A DNA stretch of 64,000 nt, taken from positions 124,001 to 188,000 of the forward strand of contig JACKKO010000001.1 of the NCBI GenBank assembly GCA_024236395.1. Direction: 5' to 3'. The notes under the pieces are model-generated. The model searched no databases. It was not told where the DNA came from and saw only the letters and a program-made list of their open reading frames with translations. This stretch comes from Hyphomicrobiales bacterium. GTDB taxonomy: Bacteria; Pseudomonadota; Alphaproteobacteria; Rickettsiales; JACKKO01. This document shows, one piece after another, positions 1 to 8,617 of this stretch (its first letter is position 1; every line of letters begins with the position of its first letter). The position numbers and the translations under genes were made by a program.

Positions 1-792
1 GAGCAGGTGGAACGCCAGAAGGGGCAGTTTGTAGAGAAGGAAACCGGCGCCCCGGTACGGGCGGGCCGGGTGGAGAAAATGAGCAAGTCTAAGTGCAATG
101 TGGTGGATTCCGATGCAATTGTGGCCCGATACGGGGCCGATACCGCCCGTCTCTTTATGCTCTCGGATAGTCCGCCGGAGCGTGATCTGGAATGGTCGGA
201 AGCGGGGGTAGAGGGAACCTATCGTTATCTGGGCCGTCTGTGGCGCCTGACGGAGCGTGCCGTGGAAATACCAGATGTACTGCCTGATGTGGCGGAGGCC
301 GGGCTGAAAGAAATCCGCCAGATGATTCACCGAACGATCCGGCAGGTGACGGAGAGCATTCAGGCCTTTCACCTCAATAAAGCGGTGGCACTGGTGCGCG
401 AACTGACAAACCGGCTGGAAAAACTGGATGCTACAAATGCTTCAGCACAGGCCGTATTACGTGAAGGAGTAGAGGCCGCGTTGCGTCTGTTTAATCCGAT
501 GATCCCGCATATCACGGAAGCCTGCTGGGAACGCCTGGGCCATACAACCATGCTTGCGCAAACAAGCTGGCCGGAGTACGATGAGGCGCTGACGCAGGAA
601 GAAACAATTACCATGGCGGTGCAGGTCAATGGGAAGATGCGTGCGACCATCGCGCTGAAGCGGGATGCAGCCGAAGCGGAAGCAAGGGAAGTGGCGTTGC
701 AGGATGAGGCCGTGCAGCGGGCGATTTCCGGGAAAGAGATTCGTAAGGTAATTGTTGTACCAAATAGGATTGTCAATGTGGTTGCCGCGTAA
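1..792 (+). CDS. leuS: Leucine--tRNA ligase, C-terminal part (5' end outside window)
   Basis: Charges tRNA-Leu with leucine in the cytoplasm. Only the last ~263 residues are present and the frame is open at base 1. The class I KMSKS signature is visible near bases 73-93, followed by the anticodon-binding helical domain (residues with NPMIPHITE-like text) and a C-terminal domain with the 'VNGKMRA' segment typical of LeuRS. It is the first gene of the leuS-lptE-holA group common in alphaproteobacteria; its last 17 bases overlap the lptE start. The window holds the tRNA-Leu(TAA) gene 7.5 kb away, used as an integration site. Confidence 0.97.
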   Translation, partial: EQVERQKGQFVEKETGAPVRAGRVEKMSKSKCNVVDSDAIVARYGADTARLFMLSDSPPERDLEWSEAGVEGTYRYLGRLWRLTERAVEIPDVLPDVAEAGLKEIRQMIHRTIRQVTESIQAFHLNKAVALVRELTNRLEKLDATNASAQAVLREGVEAALRLFNPMIPHITEACWERLGHTTMLAQTSWPEYDEALTQEETITMAVQVNGKMRATIALKRDAAEAEAREVALQDEAVQRAISGKEIRKVIVVPNRIVNVVAA

Positions 793-1303
793 AATAGTTG
801 TTGTTATTGCATGTCTGATGCTGGTCGGGTGTGGGTTTACACCGGTTTACCAGCAGGCGGCATCCTCCGGGGAGAATGCGGTGGCACACCCACAGCTGGC
901 GAAAGTGGCCGTGCAGGATGTGGTAGAGCGGCAGGGCTATGGACGTTCAGCCCAGCTTTTGAAGGTAGAACTACAGGATCTGTTGGATCCGCACGGTGCC
1001 ACTGCGACGCCTGCCTATACACTGGCCATAGAATTACGGGCAGACCGCGAACCCATGTTTATTGAGCGGGATCGCCGGGTGACTCGCTATAACCTCGTAG
1101 TGACGGCAAAATACGTGCTGAAAGATGCCAAAGGCAAGGCGCTGACAAAGGGTACCAGCCGCATGGTGGGCAGCTACGACAAAGAAGCATCTGATTTTGC
1201 GACCATCGCGGCAGAGCAGGATACCCGTCACCGTGCGGTCAAAGAGCTGGCACGGGATATTCAGCAGCGGCTGCTGGCCTACTTCGCCGGCACAGGCGCG
1301 TAA
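776..1303 (+). CDS. lptE: LPS-assembly lipoprotein LptE
   Basis: Outer-membrane lipoprotein that plugs the LptD barrel and completes the LPS transport bridge. The 175-aa product starts MWLPRK, has a hydrophobic stretch and a lipobox reading LVGCG, with the lipidated Cys around residue 19, followed by FTPVYQ, a usual LptE mature start. ATG 776 is preferred over an upstream frame-compatible codon at 752 because it places the signal peptide correctly. It overlaps leuS by 17 bp and is followed 4 bp later by holA, so translational coupling is likely. Assignment rests on lipobox, size and neighbours. Confidence 0.88.
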   Translation: MWLPRKIVVVIACLMLVGCGFTPVYQQAASSGENAVAHPQLAKVAVQDVVERQGYGRSAQLLKVELQDLLDPHGATATPAYTLAIELRADREPMFIERDRRVTRYNLVVTAKYVLKDAKGKALTKGTSRMVGSYDKEASDFATIAAEQDTRHRAVKELARDIQQRLLAYFAGTGA

Positions 1304-1307
1304 CATC

Positions 1308-2354
1308 ATGAAATTAACGGCAGGCCGTATTGAAGGCTTTATCAAGCGTCTGGACCCGGCGCAACGTTCGGTGTTACTTTATGGGCCGGATACCGGCTTG
1401 ATTGCAGAGCGTGCCCGGATGCTGGAAACACAGATTGTTGATGATCTTTCAGACCCATTTCGGGTAGTAGATATTACCGCAGATAAGATTAAAGAAACGC
1501 CATCGCTGATTGCTGATGAAGCATCTGCCATCAGTTTTGGTGGTGGAAGGCGGCTGATTCGCCTACGCGATATAGGGGCTTCGCAACTGCTAGCCATCCA
1601 GCAGGCGATTGAAGTGCCGGGTGTCAAGCCGGAAGACGCCTTCATTCTTGTGCTAGCTGGTGATCTAAAAAAGAATGATGTGCTACGGGTTTATTATGAG
1701 CAGGGAAAAGAAATTACAGCGGTTCCCTGCTACAACGAGGATGAAAAGCAGCTGGCACCATTGGTGGCAGCTATGTTGCGGGAAGCTGGGTATAGTTTTG
1801 AGGATGATGTGCCACGCCTTCTGGCAGAGCGGTGCCAAGGCGATCGGCTTATTATCCGCCGTGAGGCCGAGAAGCTGATGCTCTATGTTGGGGAGGAGAA
1901 CGCCTATATCACCCTGCAGGATGCATTAGCCTGTACGGATGTGACCACGGAAAGCATGCTGGATGATATTGTGGAGGCAGCGTTTGCCGGAGATTTCCAG
2001 GCGCTTTACCGGCATCTGCATAAGGCCTATGGGCAGGGTAGTGAGCCGGTGGCCATTCTGCGGGCGGCGCAGCGCTATGTCACGCGTCTCTACCAGGTGG
2101 AGGGGGAGCACCGTGCCGGTAAGGAGGATCCGCAGGCCATGCAGTCGCTGCGTCCGCCGCTGTTTTTTAAGCGTCTGCCGGCGTTTCGCAAAGCGCTGAT
2201 GATCTGGCGTCGCAAAGGACCACAGGCGATTGCCGGAGCATTAGCGCGGCTCTATGAGGCTGAGGCGCAATGTAAGAACAGTCAGTACAATCCAGCGGTG
2301 GCGGCAGAGCGCGCATTGATGGAAGTTGCGGCACAAGCCCGTCGCGCAGCCTGA
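1308..2354 (+). CDS. holA: DNA polymerase III subunit delta
   Basis: Subunit of the clamp loader that opens the beta sliding clamp at replication forks. The 348-aa protein begins MKLTAGRIEGFIKRLDP, with LLYGPDTGLI in the degenerate P-loop position (delta does not bind ATP) and a C-terminal helical collar domain with 'ILRAAQRYVTRLYQVE'. ATG 1308 is 4 bp after lptE; the frame stays open upstream to 1197 inside lptE, but homologues begin at the LTAGR segment. It converges on the polymerase gene at 2366 with only 11 bp between the stops. Confidence 0.93.
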   Translation: MKLTAGRIEGFIKRLDPAQRSVLLYGPDTGLIAERARMLETQIVDDLSDPFRVVDITADKIKETPSLIADEASAISFGGGRRLIRLRDIGASQLLAIQQAIEVPGVKPEDAFILVLAGDLKKNDVLRVYYEQGKEITAVPCYNEDEKQLAPLVAAMLREAGYSFEDDVPRLLAERCQGDRLIIRREAEKLMLYVGEENAYITLQDALACTDVTTESMLDDIVEAAFAGDFQALYRHLHKAYGQGSEPVAILRAAQRYVTRLYQVEGEHRAGKEDPQAMQSLRPPLFFKRLPAFRKALMIWRRKGPQAIAGALARLYEAEAQCKNSQYNPAVAAERALMEVAAQARRAA

Positions 2355-2365
2355 TCCTTTTAGGG

Positions 2366-3634
2366 CTATTCGTAAAACTCCTGCCATTCCGGAATGCGGG
2401 TGAAAGCAATCTTGGTGCCGGAAAAGCCAAGGGTGTGCTTCGGCGTACTTCCTATTACCACGGTATCCTGACCGAATTTAGCGTTTAACTGGTCCATGGC
2501 CTGCGAAAGCTGTTCCTGTTTTTGTAGGGATATGAAATGCGCAGAATCCCCGGAAAACAGGTCTGGCTGGAAGGCGTGCTGTTGTGACTGCAGCCCGTGC
2601 AGGGTGATGGCGATCTTGCGGATACGGGATACATCACGCGCTGTCACCAGCGCTTCCCACAGGGTAAGCATCTGCCGCAGCAAGGTTAATGTATCGCAGG
2701 CAGGTGCAAAGCGTACCGACGCTACCACGCGTGGTCCGTTTTCCGTGCGTAGCGAGAGGTCCAGTACAGAGGCGGTGCAGGCAATCCGCCGTAAGCGGCT
2801 GGCTGCCTTCATTAACAGGCGGCGTGCCACTTGCCGTGCCGCCGGTGCTGGCTGCCATTCCGGTGCCAGCACATGGCTGTGTCCCACCGTGCGGCGGGTG
2901 GTGGTTTTTTCTTCCGGGGTTTCCCCGTGCAGCCAGGACCAGAACTGTTCCCCGCCCATACTGCCCCAGAGCGTATGCATGGCTTCCGGCGAAAGCTGCC
3001 ATAGCTGGCGAATCGAATGAATACCTGCCCGGCGCAGGCGGCGTTCCATATTCCGGCCAATGCCGGGTAAATCTCTCAAGGCCAACGGGTAAAGCGCCTG
3101 TGGGAGGGCGTGATTATACAGTACGACCAACCCATCGGGTTTCTGTAGATCGGTGGCGACTTTGGCCAGGTAGCGGTTCTCGGCCAGCCCGATGGAGCAA
3201 CGAATGGCCTCTCCGGCCTCCTGGTAAAGTGAACGTTTGATGGCTCGCGCAAGGTCGCGAGCGTGGGTTTCGTCCTGCTCGTTCCCGATCAGGCGGCAGG
3301 CGACTTCATCAATGGAGAGCACCTGTTCAATGGGTAAGTGGTGGTCAATAATTTCCAGGATACGATGGTGATAATCCAAGTAAATATGATGTTGAGCAGG
3401 GACACAAATCAGCGCCGGGCAACGTTTCTTCGCCTCATAGATCATGGTGCCGGTGCGAACGCCATAGGCTTTGGCTTCATAGCTGGCGGCAATGGCGCAG
3501 GTGGCATCGGTTTCCACCGGGACAACAGCCACTGGTTTGCCACGTAAATCCGGGTTCAGTTGTTGTTCCACGCTAGCAAAATAGCTGTTCAGATCCAGAT
3601 AAAGCCAGTTTAGGGAAGGTATAGGAAAAGGCAT
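2366..3634 (-). CDS. Y-family DNA polymerase (DinB/ImpB-like)
   Basis: Translesion polymerase, 422 aa. The palm domain shows LYLDLNSYFASVEQ (first metal Asp) near residue 10 and LSIDEV (catalytic Asp-Glu) near residue 105; helix-hairpin-helix text 'LRDLPGIGRNMERRLRRAG' follows, then a little-finger domain. ATG 3634 is preceded by a GGAGGG ribosome-binding site; the frame is open further upstream into rpiB but that extension has no support. It is divergent from E. coli DinB and resembles the group often labelled ImpB/MucB/SamB, so no symbol is given. It lies 16 bp downstream of rpiB and is probably cotranscribed. Confidence 0.88.
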   Translation of the reverse strand: MPFPIPSLNWLYLDLNSYFASVEQQLNPDLRGKPVAVVPVETDATCAIAASYEAKAYGVRTGTMIYEAKKRCPALICVPAQHHIYLDYHHRILEIIDHHLPIEQVLSIDEVACRLIGNEQDETHARDLARAIKRSLYQEAGEAIRCSIGLAENRYLAKVATDLQKPDGLVVLYNHALPQALYPLALRDLPGIGRNMERRLRRAGIHSIRQLWQLSPEAMHTLWGSMGGEQFWSWLHGETPEEKTTTRRTVGHSHVLAPEWQPAPAARQVARRLLMKAASRLRRIACTASVLDLSLRTENGPRVVASVRFAPACDTLTLLRQMLTLWEALVTARDVSRIRKIAITLHGLQSQQHAFQPDLFSGDSAHFISLQKQEQLSQAMDQLNAKFGQDTVVIGSTPKHTLGFSGTKIAFTRIPEWQEFYE

Positions 3635-3650
3635 TTCCCTCCGTGTCTCT

Positions 3651-4079
3651 CTATGAGAGTTGATCGACCCGGCGCTGGTGGCGGCCCCCTTCAAACGCCG
3701 TGGTGAAGAATGCCCGCACACAGGCACGGGCCGTTTTAGCATCCAGAATCCGGCCGCCCATTACCAGCACATTGGCATTATTATGCAATCGGGAAAGCGT
3801 GGCGGTGTTGGCATTATGACAGAGTGCTGCTCGTATATGCCGGTGACGGTTGGCCGCGATACTGATGCCAATACCGCTGCCACACAACAGGACGCCCATC
3901 TCTGCCTTACCGGACTTCAGGCTTGCGGCAAGCGTGTCAGCAAAATGTGGGTAATCAACAGATTCTAAAGCATTGTCCGTGCCAAGATCGACCACTTTAT
4001 GGCCTAAAGCGGTTAATTCCTCGATCACCGGCTGTTTGAGAACAAACCCGGCATGGTCACATGCGATAGCAATTTTCAT
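3651..4079 (-). CDS. rpiB: Ribose-5-phosphate isomerase B
   Basis: Interconverts ribose 5-phosphate and ribulose 5-phosphate in the pentose phosphate pathway. The 142-aa protein starts MKIAIACDHAGF (substrate-binding Asp-His), has the catalytic Cys in GVLLCGSGIGISIAAN near residue 65, and the NVLVMGGR segment of the LacA/RpiB family. Length is normal. Start 4079 is set by homology of the first residues; a longer open frame to 4130 is unlikely. It follows pseudopilin gene A by 35 bp on the same strand. Confidence 0.95.
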   Translation of the reverse strand: MKIAIACDHAGFVLKQPVIEELTALGHKVVDLGTDNALESVDYPHFADTLAASLKSGKAEMGVLLCGSGIGISIAANRHRHIRAALCHNANTATLSRLHNNANVLVMGGRILDAKTARACVRAFFTTAFEGGRHQRRVDQLS

Positions 4080-4114
4080 AGGGATACCGGGGGCAGTGTA
4101 ACGTGAAGTCGTTC

Positions 4115-5074
4115 TTACGGCAACTGCCATTTTGTGCGGTAGGCGACGATATCATCGTAGTAATAGGTATTGGTCCGGCAGGAAGGGACATAGCCAGACG
4201 TAGGGTTCCCAGGGTCGGCATTGGTATTCAGTGGTGCGACGACGAAAACGTCATCAAAGGGTGCCACATCCTTATGGGCGTTGGTTTCTTCCAGCTCATA
4301 CACTACATTGGTGCCATCATAGGAATCCAGACGTGTGGCTCCGCCCTTGATCTTCCAGGCGCCATGCCCATTCTTGCCAAAACTCAGTAGCAAAACAGCG
4401 GCTCCATAGGGTGCATCATAGGGGGCCGAGGCAGTAGCAGGGTCGTAAATAGCGCCAGTTGATGTATTGCGACGAATAACGGCGCTGCGTGTCCACTGCG
4501 ATTTGGCTGCGGTGGCATTATCGTAACATTCGTCCAGCACCAGCACCCGGCCAAGACTATTAGCGTTACTGTAGTCGTCACTCTCTGTCAGCTCTTCATC
4601 CACCACATAGAGAAACTTCCGGTTCCAGCCATCCACCAGATATTGCGGTGGCAATGCCAGCTGATTGATCGGCACGGCACCCGCTACCACGTTACCATAC
4701 CCTACCCCGGTGGGGCCAGAACTGGAGGAGCTGGTGGTGTCATAGCTTTCGTTGGCGGCACTGCAGTTTGGTCCGCCGGAACTGGTGCCAGCACCGGTGC
4801 CTGTGCCATCGCCAAAATTTGTGTCGGAATACGCCAGTTCCGCATCAGCTGGACAAGGAAGATAACCATTTTCATCCTCAAACCGTTCTACTGCATCCAG
4901 AATATATTCCATACGTTCTTCCGTATCTTTTATTCGGGCTGTTTCCAGCTTTCCGGAAAGAAAGCTGAGACCTGCTGCTGTCATCAAAGAAAGCAGTACT
5001 AGAACGACAGCCATTTCCACTAATGTGAAGCCAGTCACGGAATAACATGAATATAAACGATGGCGCTTAGTCAT
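4115..5074 (-). CDS. Prepilin-like protein A (type IV pilin/pseudopilin N-terminus)
   Basis: 319-aa protein with a short basic leader and a prepilin cleavage motif TGFTLVEM followed by a hydrophobic helix (about residues 15-38), as in type II secretion/type IV pilus subunits processed by prepilin peptidase. After the helix come a coiled region and the motif YLPCPAD, shared with the next two genes, and a later 'KNGHGAW' motif also shared. This marks a tandem paralogous set. ATG 5074 overlaps the end of gene B by 8 bp. The C-terminal domain has several cysteines but is not recognised. Specific partner machinery is not in the window. Confidence 0.83.
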   Translation of the reverse strand: MTKRHRLYSCYSVTGFTLVEMAVVLVLLSLMTAAGLSFLSGKLETARIKDTEERMEYILDAVERFEDENGYLPCPADAELAYSDTNFGDGTGTGAGTSSGGPNCSAANESYDTTSSSSSGPTGVGYGNVVAGAVPINQLALPPQYLVDGWNRKFLYVVDEELTESDDYSNANSLGRVLVLDECYDNATAAKSQWTRSAVIRRNTSTGAIYDPATASAPYDAPYGAAVLLLSFGKNGHGAWKIKGGATRLDSYDGTNVVYELEETNAHKDVAPFDDVFVVAPLNTNADPGNPTSGYVPSCRTNTYYYDDIVAYRTKWQLP

Positions 5075-5858
5075 TGTTCTGGAAGTACCATTTAGTTTGA
5101 TACAAGACAATATCATCAAAGTCCGGGTGAATGGGGGCCTGTACGAAGATGCTGTCGTACGTTCCTCCCACATGGGCATTTTCATCTTCTGCCGTTCCGG
5201 GAGAGCTGATGAAAAGACGGGTGCCGCTACGTACGGCCCAGGCGCCGTGCCCATTACGGCCGTGGCTAATCAGAACGATGGCAGCAGTGCTGGTAATCGT
5301 GCTGCCGCCGGCATTCTGAACCGTGACAGAACCCGCTGCAGTATCAGAATAGCCCGGACCACTGCCAGAGCCATCCTCGCAGGTCAGGTAGCTATCCACC
5401 ACATAAGTGATACGGCGATTCCAACCATCCAGGATAAGACGGGGATCGATATTCAGGGAGATGACGGGAACCGTTCCTGCTACAACCCGGCCACTATCCG
5501 CAGTTAGTAAATTTGGCGCATCACAGCGCGTGGCGCAGGCAGCGGTATCCTGATTAGTGCCCTCTGCAATACCGAAATCATCATCAGAGTATTCCCGTTC
5601 CCCTGCCGGACAGGGTAGTAGCGTTGAGCCGCTATGTTCCGGATGAGTCGTATCATCATGATAAGCATCAATCGCATCCAAAATTTCCTGCAAAGTATCC
5701 TGTGTTTCTTCAATGCGATTTTTTTCCATAGTATAGGAAGCCGCGGAAAGCAGGGCACCTGCCAGCATGACCATGATGGTTAACACCACTGTCAGTTCTA
5801 CGAGAGAGAACCCGGAAGCGCTATTGCAACTGTGACATGGTTTTGTAAAGCAGGACAT
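5067..5858 (-). CDS. Prepilin-like protein B
   Basis: 263-aa paralogue of genes A and C. Leader MMSCFTKP.. then cleavage motif SGFSLVEL and a hydrophobic helix. The ectodomain carries LLPCPAGE, a GTVPVISL segment and the SHGRNGHGAW motif. A start at 5861 (one codon earlier) is equally possible. The start lies 38 bp inside the 3' end of gene C, so the three genes are translationally nested. No strong ribosome-binding site is seen, consistent with coupling. Confidence 0.82.
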   Translation of the reverse strand: MSCFTKPCHSCNSASGFSLVELTVVLTIMVMLAGALLSAASYTMEKNRIEETQDTLQEILDAIDAYHDDTTHPEHSGSTLLPCPAGEREYSDDDFGIAEGTNQDTAACATRCDAPNLLTADSGRVVAGTVPVISLNIDPRLILDGWNRRITYVVDSYLTCEDGSGSGPGYSDTAAGSVTVQNAGGSTITSTAAIVLISHGRNGHGAWAVRSGTRLFISSPGTAEDENAHVGGTYDSIFVQAPIHPDFDDIVLYQTKWYFQNND

Positions 5859-6567
5859 CATCAAAATCTGATACAAAGAATTTCTGTACGTACTCCTTAT
5901 CGTAACTGGCTGGCGTTTCCAAATGGGCATTTTCACCTTCGTCCGTAGCATCGGCAATACCCGCATCGTAGCGTTCATTACTGCCGGCACCCAACCCACC
6001 TTTAGCGCGCCATGCGCCGTGTCCATTACTACCGTGGCTTAAGATGGCATAGGCCGCTTTTGTGGTATAGGTTACCGGGCCGCCGCCGCTATAGCCATTT
6101 AAGATTGTAATAGCTCCGTTCCCACTGAAGGTTTTTGGGTTAGTAAGTGCTTCAGTAACGACATACGTGATTTTATTTCCCCACCCATCAACACTGACTA
6201 GCGGGTCAATTCCTAAATTAATAACCGGGATGGCTCCTGCTACAACCGTACCGGAATCCTGTAAGTTTGAAGCACTGCAGGTTCCCGTTCCTGTTCCGGC
6301 TCCCCAGCCATAATTGGTATCCGTAGTGGCCAATGCTCCATCTGCCGGGCAAGGCAGATGCCCATAAACATCCACATAAGCCTTAAGAGCCTTGATCAGG
6401 TAGGTCATGCGGGTATCCGTCGTATTAGCGCGCTGCATCTCAATGCGTGCGATGCCAACCGTAATCGTCATCGTAATAATCAGTGCCACGATAGTAATGA
6501 CAATCGCCAGCTCCAGAATCGTGTAGCCAGCGCGTAGGTGTGCTACCATATGTAGTTTCTTGCGCAT
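5821..6567 (-). CDS. Prepilin-like protein C (first gene of the trio)
   Basis: 248-aa protein starting MRKKLHMVAHLR, with cleavage motif AGYTILEL and a long hydrophobic helix. The ectodomain has HLPCPAD, a glycine/threonine-rich run, and SHGSNGHGAW. It is the promoter-proximal member; upstream lies the divergently oriented purU (ATG 6667), leaving a ~100-bp divergent promoter region. The three paralogues likely arose by tandem duplication and then diverged strongly outside the shared motifs. Role as minor pilin or pseudopilin is inferred from the N-terminus only. Confidence 0.82.
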   Translation of the reverse strand: MRKKLHMVAHLRAGYTILELAIVITIVALIITMTITVGIARIEMQRANTTDTRMTYLIKALKAYVDVYGHLPCPADGALATTDTNYGWGAGTGTGTCSASNLQDSGTVVAGAIPVINLGIDPLVSVDGWGNKITYVVTEALTNPKTFSGNGAITILNGYSGGGPVTYTTKAAYAILSHGSNGHGAWRAKGGLGAGSNERYDAGIADATDEGENAHLETPASYDKEYVQKFFVSDFDDVLLYKTMSQLQ

Positions 6568-6666
6568 GGAGTTAATGTACCATACGGGTAAAAAAAACCG
6601 TACCGTTTCTTTCAGGCTGGATTCCTGGGGCAGGATGCCTATACTCTGGCGGCAATGGGGGCAGCG

Positions 6667-7524
6667 ATGAAACACAAACACTATATCCTGACACTTTCCT
6701 GTGATGATACCACCGGCATCGTGGCAGCCGTCAGTGGCCTGCTCGCGAAGCTGGGTGGTTTTATTGTAGAATCCGCGCAGTTTGGTGATCCATCCACCGG
6801 GAAGTTCTTCATGCGCACGATGTTCAGTGTGACAGAAGGCGGGCCTTCCCATACTGAGCTAAAGGCGCAGTTTTCTGAGGTGGCGGAAACCTACCAGATG
6901 GCGTGGGATATCCATGATATGGCAACCCGCCCCAATATTCTGGTCATGGTTTCCAAGGCGGGCCATTGCCTGAATGCCATCCTGCATCGCTACAAAACCG
7001 GCCGGTTGCCGGTAGAGATTCCGGCGGTGGTTTCCAACCACCCGGAGTTGGAGGAAATGGTGCGCTGGTATAACATCCCCTTTATTTGCCTTCCGGTTGA
7101 TAAGGAAGGGCGGGAGGCGCAGGAAGCAGAAATCTTTCGGCTGATACAGGAACACCAGGTAGAACTGGTGGTGCTGGCACGCTACATGCAGATTCTTTCC
7201 GATGATCTGTGCATGAAACTGGAAGGCCGGGCGATTAATATTCATCATTCGTTTCTACCCAGCTTCAAAGGCGCCAGACCGTACCATCAGGCGTATCATC
7301 GCGGGGTGAAAATTATCGGGGCCACTGCGCATTACGTAACGACGGATCTGGATGAAGGCCCCATCATTGAGCAGGAAGTGGTGCGGGTGAACCATGCTCA
7401 TGCACCAGAAGCGCTGGTTTCGCTGGGGCAGGATATCGAAAGCACCGTGTTGATGCGGGCGCTGAAGTACCATGTGGAGCGCCGGATTTTGCAAAATGGC
7501 AACAAGACGGTGATCTTTACCTGA
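6667..7524 (+). CDS. purU: Formyltetrahydrofolate deformylase
   Basis: Hydrolyses 10-formyl-THF to formate and THF, supplying formate or balancing one-carbon pools. The 285-aa protein has an N-terminal ACT domain (residues ~1-80) and a C-terminal formyltransferase-fold domain with NIHHSFLPSF (Asn and His catalytic) and TTDLDEGPII (Asp). ATG 6667 has a GGGGG run 5 bases upstream; an in-frame ATG at 6655 is less well placed. Length and motifs are typical. Confidence 0.95.
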   Translation: MKHKHYILTLSCDDTTGIVAAVSGLLAKLGGFIVESAQFGDPSTGKFFMRTMFSVTEGGPSHTELKAQFSEVAETYQMAWDIHDMATRPNILVMVSKAGHCLNAILHRYKTGRLPVEIPAVVSNHPELEEMVRWYNIPFICLPVDKEGREAQEAEIFRLIQEHQVELVVLARYMQILSDDLCMKLEGRAINIHHSFLPSFKGARPYHQAYHRGVKIIGATAHYVTTDLDEGPIIEQEVVRVNHAHAPEALVSLGQDIESTVLMRALKYHVERRILQNGNKTVIFT

Positions 7525-7613
7525 TCTGGCCTTTCGTACACGCACTTACAAGTTGCAGAATGCGTAGGTATGACCTAGCCTGAGCATATTCAACGCCCGA
7601 CAGGGAGGGGCCT

Positions 7614-8111
7614 ATGCGCAGCAATGCGATGAGTTCAGCACAGCGGAATGAAACAGCCGTGGCGCAGGTGTTACAGTTTCTAAGCTTCACCATCGGTAAA
7701 GAAGAATATGCGGTGGATATCATGAAAGTCCGCGAAATTCGCGGCTGGGAGGAAACGACAGCTCTGCCGAATTCGCTGGAATATATGCGTGGCGTGGTTA
7801 ATCTGCGTGGGGCTGTGGTGCCGATTTTCGATCTAAAATCCCGCTTTGGGTTTGGAACCACGGATGTGAATCGTAAGAATGTAGTCATTGTACTGGCGTT
7901 TGGCGAGCATACGATAGGGATCTTGGTGGAAACGGTTTCAGACATTCTTTCGGCCCGTCAGGACGAGATCCGACCTGCGCCGAAAGGGGGCACTGCAATT
8001 GATGTGGCCTATGTGCAAGGCATTATCCCACGGGACAAGAAGAATATGGTGATTCTACTGGATGTTGAACATTTATTTGACGAAAAAACACTAGAAGCCG
8101 CAGCTGGTTAG
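7614..8111 (+). CDS. cheW: Chemotaxis coupling protein CheW
   Basis: 165-aa CheW-domain protein linking receptors to CheA. The motifs 'FTIGKEEYAVDIMKVREI', 'GVVNLRGAVVPIFDL' and a C-terminal LLDVEHLF are family hallmarks. The start follows a GGGAGGGG ribosome-binding site. It stands alone here, with no cheA, cheY or receptor gene in the window, so it probably serves a chemosensory cluster elsewhere. A short hairpin with a T-run lies directly at its stop. Confidence 0.95.
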   Translation: MRSNAMSSAQRNETAVAQVLQFLSFTIGKEEYAVDIMKVREIRGWEETTALPNSLEYMRGVVNLRGAVVPIFDLKSRFGFGTTDVNRKNVVIVLAFGEHTIGILVETVSDILSARQDEIRPAPKGGTAIDVAYVQGIIPRDKKNMVILLDVEHLFDEKTLEAAAG

Positions 8112-8130
8112 GCGATTCGCCTGTTTTTTT
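8110..8130 (+). terminator. Possible rho-independent terminator after cheW
   Basis: A short stem AGGCG/CGCCT with a three-base loop overlaps the cheW stop codon and is followed by seven T residues. The stem is short, so strength is uncertain. Confidence 0.55.
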
Positions 8131-8251
8131 GTGCTCCTCCCTTCCTCTCTACGTGGAGAACTGTCTGAATTGCTTGCCTTGTGGCGTTTCAGGCGCTATG
8201 AAACGGCTACCTTTCCGGCCCTGAGGTTCTGGCTCTGGGGGTGCATCGATT

Positions 8252-8339
8252 GCTCGCGTGGCGGAATTGGTAGACGCAAGGGACTTAAAATCCCTCGCCC
8301 TTTTTGGGCGTGCCGGTTCGACCCCGGCCGCGAGCACCA
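8252..8339 (+). tRNA. tRNA-Leu (anticodon TAA)
   Basis: Seven-base acceptor stem GCTCGCG pairs with CGCGAGC at 8329-8335, followed by discriminator A and an encoded CCA. The anticodon loop CTTAAAA gives anticodon TAA. A long variable arm (CGCCC, T5 loop, GGGCG, 8296-8310) marks a class II tRNA, as expected for Leu. The T-arm reads GGTTCGACCCC. The gene is the integration target of the downstream element, and its 3' half may be element-derived (see attR). Confidence 0.96.
8282..8332 (+). other. attL-like site within the tRNA-Leu 3' half
   Basis: A 16-base block from the anticodon arm (8282-8297) and a 24-base block over the T-arm (8309-8332) recur at 19147-19162 and 19175-19198. Between the blocks the variable-arm sequence differs. 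The adjacent integrase gene and the second copy at the far end identify this as the left attachment junction. Confidence 0.85.
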
Positions 8340-8375
8340 CTTTCAAGAGATTCCCAAAATAGAAAATATCAAAAT

Positions 8376-8507
8376 GGGACACTGGCGGGACACTCAATCA
8401 TCACAAGCGACCACTCTTTGCCATGATGGCCAGTAGAGAAATGTTGAGAAAAAGAAGGATATTTGGCAAGCAAGTGTCCCGTGAGTGTCCCATTATAGCG
8501 GGACACT
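8376..8507. promoter_or_regulatory. Cluster of GGGACACT octamers (candidate integrase arm sites)
   Basis: Five exact copies of the octamer: 8376-8383 and 8387-8394 forward, 8473-8480 and 8484-8491 reverse, 8500-8507 forward. Members of each pair are spaced exactly 11 bp, one helical turn. They lie between attL and the integrase start. Another pair with the same 11-bp spacing sits beside attR (19014-19032). Arm-type integrase or excisionase binding is the simplest reading; the cluster may also autoregulate the integrase promoter. Confidence 0.6.
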
Positions 8508-8617
8508 TCATATTAACATTTATTAACAATAGGATGTGGTTCATTGTCAGGTGATTATTCATCGCCTGTTGCAATTGGTTGCCTTTTTCTGTACGGTGTG
8601 ATGCAGAAGGGGGCATT

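Noticed and set aside
8376..8507. CRISPR array
   Set aside because: The repeats are only 8 bp, in both orientations, with 3-bp spacers in pairs; no cas genes are present.
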